Source: Ciceribacter ferrooxidans (lineage in GTDB: Bacteria; Pseudomonadota; Alphaproteobacteria; Rhizobiales; Rhizobiaceae). From it: a stretch of 64,000 nucleotides of DNA. A program made the translations under genes and the position numbers. The stretch is taken from NCBI RefSeq assembly GCF_004137355.1, contig NZ_SDVB01000191.1:62001-126000 (forward strand). Reading direction: 5' to 3'. How positions within the stretch are numbered: the first letter of the stretch is position 1; each line of letters starts with the position of its first letter. Below, piece after piece: positions 59,601-64,000 of this stretch. Below the pieces are notes generated by a model that made no database searches, had not been told where the DNA came from, and worked only from the letters and a program-made list of their open reading frames with translations.

Positions 59601-62074
59601 CCGGCGGCAACGAATGTCGCTCCGGCCGGGAGCGGGTCGCGTACGGCGATCACGCCGTCGAACGCGCCGGGGCCGTGATTGACGACCTGGACCAGGAATG
59701 TGCAATCGGCATTCTCGGTGCAGTTGGCAGGCCCTTCCTTGGTGATGCCGAGGTCGAAGCCGTCGGTCACCGGCGTATCGACGCAGTCCTCGTCATTGCC
59801 GTCCCCCGGTCCGTCATCCGTTCCCATCTCGAACCAGTCGATAGCGGCGCAGTTCTCGACCGTCGGGCCGGGAATGTCGGCCGGCAGCAGCAGGTTGACC
59901 TCGATTGCCGCGGTGGCGCCGGGCGCGAGCAGCGCAAAGGCGTTGGTGATGCACGAGAAGGACCCTCCGCCGGGGACGCAGTTCCAGCCGGGCGACGTGG
60001 AGGCGAGGGTTGCCCCTGCGGGCATCGTGTCGGTGATCGCCAGCGGGCCGACATAGGCGATCGGCCCGAGGTTGCGGATCGTCACCGTGTAGGTGCATTC
60101 GACCCCTTCCTGGCATTCTGCGGGTCCCGTCTTGCGGATCGCCAGATCGGTCTCGATCGGCCAGGGCGGTGGCGGGAACCAGCCGTCCTCGGGCGGCGGG
60201 GCGGGCAGCCAGCCTTCCGGCGGCAGACCTTCCGGCCAAGCGGAGGCGATCTCTTCTTCGGTGGTTGCGGCAGGCGGCGCGCCGCCTTCGTTCATGGCTC
60301 CTCCGGCGCCCGGCAGCGGCTGGAAGACTGCAACGTCGCCGACCTTGGTCGCATCGTTGCGCTGCAGGTCCGTTGCGATGGCATTGCCTGCCGCGTCGGT
60401 GTTGACATTCGCATCGACCATGAATGCGCTGTCCGGGCCTTCCGGCGGCGAGGCGGGCCCCGGCGACGGATAGGGCTGGAAGGCGGTGACCGGCTCGAAG
60501 GCCTCATAGGGCTGGGAAGAGCGGCCCTCGATGCCGGTCACCTGAGAGGAGTCGGTGTGTTCGCCGACGCTGCCGTCGAGGCAGAGTCCGCGTGGCGAGC
60601 AAAGGCCGTCTCCGCTCATCCAGGCGAAGCTGTCGGGCTGTGCCTGGTCTGTCTGCCAATTCGGGCCGTAGCCGGGTCCGAAGGACACGCCGCCAGCGGC
60701 GTTCGCGCGCATATAGGGCGGGCCGTCCTCGCTGCGATCGTAGTAGCCGACGTCGTAGCGTCCGGCTCCGCGCCAGGAACCTGCTTCGGTCAGCTCGTAG
60801 CGCAGGACGCGCGACTCATGCGGATAGGCGAAGGCGTCGTCGGCGGCGAGGCCGAGATTGCGCATGCCGCCACGTTCGGCAACAAGCATCACGGTCTGAT
60901 CGCCAACGACCGGGAAGGCGATATCGGAAACCGGGTGGCTGCGGCCCGCCCGGGCGATGGCTTCCGGCGAGCGGAAGAAATCTGGCAGGAAGAACTCCCG
61001 GCGCACGCTGCCGCCGTCGAAACTGCCGTCCGCGGCGATGCCGACCGACCAGATCGCATTGCGTCGGTCGTCGTCTTCGGCAGCGGCATAGTCGGGATTG
61101 CCGAGCCCCTGGCTTCCCCACACTGCGTAGTAGAGCCGCGCGGAACCTGTCCCCGCTTCCATGCGGACGCCGAGGCCCCAGATCCGGCGGCGGAAGTCGG
61201 CGAGGTTCCAGCAGGAGGGAGTGCGGGAGAAGTCGCCGCTCGAGCAATCGGAAACATGGGCCGAGGTGGCCGGGTCGAAGGAAACCTCCGAGAGCGAGCG
61301 GAATTCACCCGTCGGCACGTCGAGAAAGCCCGTCCGTCCTGCGACGCCGTGGTCGAAGGTGCCGAGATCGGCACCGTCGGTGAGTCGCAGCCGGTGGATC
61401 ATGCCCGTCTCGAGGTCGGAAACGTAAAGCTGCCGGTTTTCCGGATCGAAGGCGATGTTGCCGAGGGCTGCCCCGGAATTCGCCCGCCCGTTGAGAGCGA
61501 TCTCGGCGAAGACCTGCGGTCGGTAGCCATTCGCGGCATCGAGCTTCCAGACGGTGCCGGGGCCGCCGCCGGCACCCCACATGCCCGTCATCCAGCCGGA
61601 ATTGTCGGCATTGCGGTGCAGGCCGAAGGCCGCCGTCGCGGTCAGGTAGATGTTTGGCGGTGTGGCATCGTCGAGCGCAACGCCGAAGACCTGGCCGATG
61701 TCGCCGGCAGTGACGGCCGCGCGCTGGCTCTCGTTGAACCAGTGTGCGCCGATCGGCGGGCCGCCCGGCTGCCGCAGGTCGAGGATGCTGGCCGAGGCCC
61801 CGTTCGTGTCGATGATCCGGCGGCCGGCGTCATCGACGGTTCCGGAGAAGCGTGTGACGACGGCCTCTCCCACTTGCAATGCCTCCTGTGCCGCGACGTG
61901 GGATGTCGTCAGGCCCGCAGAACTGATCGCGAGCGTCGCGATGAAACGAAGGGCACGCCGCCAAGGCGAGATCCAGCGGACACGCGCTGAGGTGCATGCA
62001 TCGGGTTGGGGCCGCACATGGAAACTTCCAGGACGATACCCGTCCTTTGCGCAGGATGCCGTCTTCGGTACCAT
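56648..62074 (-). CDS. Very large secreted DUF11-repeat protein with peptidoglycan-binding domain
   Basis: A product of about 1,808 residues; ATG 62074 is chosen for GGGAGG 8 bp upstream. A signal segment (WRRALRFIATLAISSAGL, ending near HVAA-QEAL) follows a basic N-terminus. Residues about 60-600 look like a beta-propeller (GNIAFDPENRQLYVSDLETG, FLPDFFRSPEAIARAG). A Pro-rich linker leads to about six DUF11 repeats from residue 638 (DLAIRKTGPAECQEG, FDLGITKEGPANCTEN, FDLSLAKQGPAHCDAG and others). A PG_binding_1 domain lies near 1450-1510 (QQALNQLGFAAGEADGQAG). Then come five Cys-bounded repeats (CPSGYxAYxNxxxIP...GGQVLYCARP) and a Cys-rich tail. It is probably a cell-wall-associated surface protein. 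Confidence 0.88.
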   Translation of the reverse strand: MVPKTASCAKDGYRPGSFHVRPQPDACTSARVRWISPWRRALRFIATLAISSAGLTTSHVAAQEALQVGEAVVTRFSGTVDDAGRRIIDTNGASASILDLRQPGGPPIGAHWFNESQRAAVTAGDIGQVFGVALDDATPPNIYLTATAAFGLHRNADNSGWMTGMWGAGGGPGTVWKLDAANGYRPQVFAEIALNGRANSGAALGNIAFDPENRQLYVSDLETGMIHRLRLTDGADLGTFDHGVAGRTGFLDVPTGEFRSLSEVSFDPATSAHVSDCSSGDFSRTPSCWNLADFRRRIWGLGVRMEAGTGSARLYYAVWGSQGLGNPDYAAAEDDDRRNAIWSVGIAADGSFDGGSVRREFFLPDFFRSPEAIARAGRSHPVSDIAFPVVGDQTVMLVAERGGMRNLGLAADDAFAYPHESRVLRYELTEAGSWRGAGRYDVGYYDRSEDGPPYMRANAAGGVSFGPGYGPNWQTDQAQPDSFAWMSGDGLCSPRGLCLDGSVGEHTDSSQVTGIEGRSSQPYEAFEPVTAFQPYPSPGPASPPEGPDSAFMVDANVNTDAAGNAIATDLQRNDATKVGDVAVFQPLPGAGGAMNEGGAPPAATTEEEIASAWPEGLPPEGWLPAPPPEDGWFPPPPWPIETDLAIRKTGPAECQEGVECTYTVTIRNLGPIAYVGPLAITDTMPAGATLASTSPGWNCVPGGGSFSCITNAFALLAPGATAAIEVNLLLPADIPGPTVENCAAIDWFEMGTDDGPGDGNDEDCVDTPVTDGFDLGITKEGPANCTENADCTFLVQVVNHGPGAFDGVIAVRDPLPAGATFVAAGFDPGTVTCAPSGNDILCQTPDLALPVGGIVHIFVRMKLPDGIAGGTIENCAEINWGGMAANDGPADLHPDLACFTVNVLDGAGFFDLSLAKQGPAHCDAGGDCTYHITVSNSGPDDYTGQVVVEDTQEPGVTLVSANPEWTCIAGLPIRCTLNGGPHTLHPGDTRDLTLTVAIPDPAPADPMFNCITFDWAAPGMPPNDNPADGAPENSDGTCVPTLADEGFDLEIAKTGPAECYEGGACDFTIGVTSHGPAPFVGLMTFTDEMPAGSTLEGVTGGVFTCNTAMPDTVTCVTAGAVVPPGTTQETSLNVRLPDPVAGDVVENCAAMNWDAPPPDWYIGSTYTGDDNAANDGPVCVTVPVLAADLAPWGATTCELGTSCPIDVRIENRGGRLFKGAAGLRGTLDPGVTISSIESRTSGLTCRVRGTGRYECDSREMVLKPGAAADIHMTLDIPADFPHRRIVHRKELLWPDTQVKDHKPENDRHTSTIMILQPQEPTTPPSPPPSPPTPPPPANVAAADLAVSKSAGRDTCVAGSPCDFLVTVTNASRTTYVGPLRVSDVFTPGSARLAGFEPSPWTCRESRGTFLCSYPRTTLRPGESRTLALALEPVRTGSGSARNCARLDWNETTLVTAVQQALNQLGFAAGEADGQAGSRTRKAIADFQRSAGLSETGVIDTALVRRLFASWGEGDANAANDNACATVAVREPVVPPPVCKAGQTPVDPARADALRAQGWRITAVSRGGRTILCGVAPAPLTCPSGYTAYRNKDQIPPNSEVVRRERGGQVLFCARPQPVSCPSGYQAFQNQNRIPKGWEVVARRSGGQVLYCARPPQLVCPTGYKAYPSRSRIPAGFEVVVRRSGEQVLYCARPQATTENCPRGWKQIDPDRAASLSRQGWQIRRVGSLTCGRPGDIVVPPTTKPPACTGGRTWSAKQQACVCPRNTRWDARRERCVPLFRPVEPVPGQTTPKPRETIPPLLRILPPVQ

Positions 62075-62285
62075 CTGCCATTCCTCCCTCTGGCACATGC
62101 GTGAGCGTCAGCTTTGCCGGCTCCGGTGTCCCGGCAGCATCTGTAGAAGATCGTGTTCCCTGACGCCCCTCGCTTTCGCAATCGCTAAAGTATATCGGAT
62201 GGTTGTCTGCGACGTTTTGATGCAAGTCAACCGGGAACACCGCCATGTGCGGGTGGCGCCGCTTGTTGTCCGGTTCGCCACGTTT

Positions 62286-62301
62286 TGTCGGCCATCCGAC
62301 A
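62286..62301 (+). promoter_or_regulatory. NifA upstream activator site TGT-N10-ACA
   Basis: TGTCGGCCATCCGACA is a perfect TGT-N10-ACA palindrome about 75-90 bp upstream of the -24/-12 promoter, the normal distance for NifA enhancer binding. Confidence 0.8.
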
Positions 62302-62375
62302 AGATCGTCGTCAAACGGACGGATGCGGAAAGGGAGTAATCTCTCAAGTTATTGAAATTCAATCAGGAAGTATCC

Positions 62376-62391
62376 TGGCATGGCACTTGCG
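62376..62391 (+). promoter_or_regulatory. Sigma-54 promoter of nifB
   Basis: TGGCATGGCACTTGCG has GG and GC ten bases apart with the TTGC -12 element. Transcription would start near 62402, only about 30 nt before the nifB ATG at 62431. Confidence 0.82.
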
Positions 62392-62430
62392 TCGTATTGG
62401 TCGTCGAAAACAGAGCGCATGGAGCAAACG

Positions 62431-63912
62431 ATGTCCGCACCCATCATCTCCCTGGAAAGCCTCGCCTCCGCCTCCTCCATGGAGGCTCTGCTCGCCAAGG
62501 CCGCCTCCGGCGGTTGCTCATCGTCGTCCTGCGGCTCCTCGGCGAAGCCCGACGACATGGATCCGGCCGTCTGGGAGAAGATCAAGGACCATCCGTGCTA
62601 TTCGGAGGAAGCGCACCACTATTTTGCTCGCATGCATGTGGCAGTGGCGCCCGCCTGCAATATCCAGTGCAACTACTGCAATCGCAAATACGACTGTGCC
62701 AACGAGAGCCGGCCGGGCGTCGTTTCGGAGAAGCTGACGCCGGATCAGGCCCGCCGCAAGGTGATTGCCGTCGCGAACGAAGTGCCGCAGCTTTCCGTTC
62801 TGGGGATCGCCGGACCGGGGGACGCCTGTTACGACTGGAAGAAGACCCGGGCGACCTTCGAGGAGGTGTCGCGGGATATCCCCGACATCAAGCTCTGCAT
62901 TTCGACGAACGGGCTGGCGCTACCCGATCATGTCGACGAGCTCGCCGAGATGAACGTCGATCACGTGACGATCACCATCAACATGGTCGATCCCGAGATC
63001 GGAACCAAGATCTATCCATGGATATTCTACAGGAACCGCCGCTACACCGGCCTCGAGGCGTCCCAGATCCTGCATGAGAGGCAGATGCTCGGACTGGAGA
63101 TGCTGACGGCGCGTGGCATCCTCACCAAGATCAACTCGGTGATGATTCCAGGGGTCAACGACGAGCACCTCATCGAGGTGAACAAATGGGTCAAGGAACG
63201 CGGCGCCTTCCTCCACAATGTCATGCCGCTCATTTCCGATCCGGCGCACGGCACCCATTTCGGACTCACCGGGCAGCGGGGGCCAAAGGCCATGGAGCTG
63301 AAAGCTCTGCAGGACAAGCTCGAAGGCGGAGCGAAGCTCATGCGCCACTGCCGCCAGTGTCGGGCCGACGCGGTTGGCCTGCTCGGAGAAGACCGCGGCC
63401 AGGAATTCACCCTCGACCAGATCCCCGAGGAGGTCACCTACGATCCTTCCACGCGCGAATCCTATCGCGAGGTGGTGGCGCGCGAGCGGGGCGATCACGT
63501 TGCCGCCAAGCAGGCGGCCCTCAGCACGGTCGCGGAGACCGAGGCCACCGGCGCCCTGCTGGTCGCCGTGGCAACCAAGGGCGGCGGCCGTGTCAACGAG
63601 CACTTCGGCCATGCCAGGGAGTTTCAGGTTTACGAGGCGTCGCCGAAAGGCATCGCCTTCGTCGGGCACCGTAAGGTCGACCAGTATTGCATGGGCGGCT
63701 TCGGCGAGGATGCCACGCTCGACGGAGTCATCGACGCGCTGGAGGGCATCGACGTCGTGCTTTGCGCCAAGATCGGCGATTGCCCGAAGGACAGCCTCAG
63801 CACCGCCGGTATCCGCGCCACCGATGCCTACGGGTATGACTACATCGAAACCGCAATCGCCGCGCTCTACGCCGCCGAATTTGGCCTGGAGCTTCTCGCC
63901 GAGAGTGCCTGA
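62431..63912 (+). CDS. nifB: Nitrogenase cofactor biosynthesis protein NifB
   Basis: A 493-residue radical SAM enzyme that builds the NifB-co iron-sulfur-carbide precursor of the FeMo-cofactor. ATG 62431 (MSAPIISLESLASASS, GGAG 6 bp upstream) is chosen because earlier in-frame starts lie within or before the transcription start. The SAM cluster motif is APACNIQCNYCNRKYDC (CxxxCxxC), followed by GIAGPGDACYDW, ITINMVDPEIGTKIYPW and the Cys-bearing MRHCRQCRADAVGLLGED. The C-terminal NifX-like domain begins at about residue 370 (GALLVAVATKGGGRVNEHFG). Expression is expected under NifA and sigma-54 in nitrogen-fixing conditions. Confidence 0.97.
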   Translation: MSAPIISLESLASASSMEALLAKAASGGCSSSSCGSSAKPDDMDPAVWEKIKDHPCYSEEAHHYFARMHVAVAPACNIQCNYCNRKYDCANESRPGVVSEKLTPDQARRKVIAVANEVPQLSVLGIAGPGDACYDWKKTRATFEEVSRDIPDIKLCISTNGLALPDHVDELAEMNVDHVTITINMVDPEIGTKIYPWIFYRNRRYTGLEASQILHERQMLGLEMLTARGILTKINSVMIPGVNDEHLIEVNKWVKERGAFLHNVMPLISDPAHGTHFGLTGQRGPKAMELKALQDKLEGGAKLMRHCRQCRADAVGLLGEDRGQEFTLDQIPEEVTYDPSTRESYREVVARERGDHVAAKQAALSTVAETEATGALLVAVATKGGGRVNEHFGHAREFQVYEASPKGIAFVGHRKVDQYCMGGFGEDATLDGVIDALEGIDVVLCAKIGDCPKDSLSTAGIRATDAYGYDYIETAIAALYAAEFGLELLAESA

Positions 63913-63956
63913 CCTTTTGAAATCCGTGACCGAAGCAGCCGACAGGAGAGTCGAAA

Positions 63957-64000
63957 ATGGCCTTCAAGATTATCGCATCGCAGTGCACCCAATGTTCCGC
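63957..64000 (+). CDS. Ferredoxin (FdxN-like), 5' end only
   Basis: ATG 63957 with AGGAG upstream begins MAFKIIASQCTQCS and runs off the window. The CxxC spacing so near the N-terminus is that of the 2[4Fe-4S] ferredoxins that follow nifB in rhizobia and donate electrons for nitrogenase or NifB. It starts 44 bp after nifB and is probably in the same operon. Confidence 0.75.
   Translation, partial: MAFKIIASQCTQCS

Larger units (their letters stand above)
62075..62430. other. Divergent regulatory region between the DUF11 protein gene and nifB
   Basis: A 356-bp gap holding a NifA site and a sigma-54 promoter for nifB, listed separately. The rest shows no gene. The frame that extends nifB to 62380 lies inside the promoter and is not translated. 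Confidence 0.6.

Noticed and set aside
56495..61990. An 1,831-codon open frame on the plus strand opposite the DUF11 protein gene
   Set aside because: It is Arg/Ala/Gly-rich without domains and mirrors the codon structure of the real minus-strand gene, whose product has a signal peptide, repeats and a ribosome site. Long antisense frames are common in GC-rich DNA.
1..64000. CRISPR arrays, tRNA or rRNA genes, transposases
   Set aside because: I looked for regular direct repeats, cloverleaf-like sequences and transposase motifs and found none I could support. Short or diverged examples could be missed by eye.

Overview
The window is GC-rich, densely coded DNA from an alphaproteobacterium, most likely a nitrogen-fixing member of the Rhizobiales (Hyphomicrobiales). 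The evidence is nifB and the start of a ferredoxin gene at the right edge behind a NifA site and a sigma-54 promoter, the DctB/DctD-type regulators, the abundance of sugar ABC and TRAP transporters, and the many LacI, AraC and LysR regulators. The species cannot be named from the sequence alone.

Left part (1-29 kb), mostly carbon uptake and catabolism. A partial membrane protein is followed by a LacI regulator divergent from an inositol-type catabolic trio (IolH-like, IolE-like, Gfo/Idh/MocA). Next come a PIN-toxin/antitoxin pair and a minus-strand group of an AraC regulator with four uncharacterised proteins, two of them paralogues. Then there is a CUT1 sugar ABC transporter without its ATPase, a TAXI-TRAP transporter operon with a DctB/DctD-like two-component system and a matching sigma-54 promoter, and a LacI-controlled rare-sugar operon (binding protein, SIS isomerase, ABC ATPase, two permeases, 3-epimerase-like protein, sugar kinase) with two 16-bp operators exactly 100 bp apart.

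Middle part (29-40.8 kb), a patchwork of stress or xenobiotic enzymes: PhzF, a Tat-exported isochorismatase-like hydrolase, an SDR with a ferredoxin-type reductase, a PNPOx-like protein, an NTF2-like protein and two AhpD-like carboxymuconolactone decarboxylase proteins, each near its own AraC or LysR regulator. A 118-bp direct repeat made of AraC C-terminal coding sequence, one copy a relic and one intact, brackets about 8.4 kb of it.

The most interesting region is 40.8-49.9 kb: ten tightly coupled minus-strand genes encoding an ECF sigma factor, a tiny zinc-finger anti-sigma candidate, an NrtS-like membrane protein, a SelD-N-terminal-like FAD oxidoreductase, a response-regulator-like protein, a VTT-domain/disulfide-reductase fusion, a CDP-alcohol phosphatidyltransferase and a YnjBCD-type ABC transporter. 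Three gene groups in this block are each preceded by the same motif, TGTAAGA-N15-CGAC, which fits an autoregulated ECF regulon of unknown purpose.

Right part (50-64 kb), cell surface and nitrogen fixation: a chaperone-usher fimbrial operon with spore-coat-U subunits, two small cytoplasmic genes (one with BON domains), a secreted protein of about 1,800 residues with DUF11 repeats, a peptidoglycan-binding domain and Cys repeats, and then nifB and the ferredoxin gene. Starts are given where the ribosome site, signal peptide or ATGA coupling supports them, which is often inside the longest open frame.
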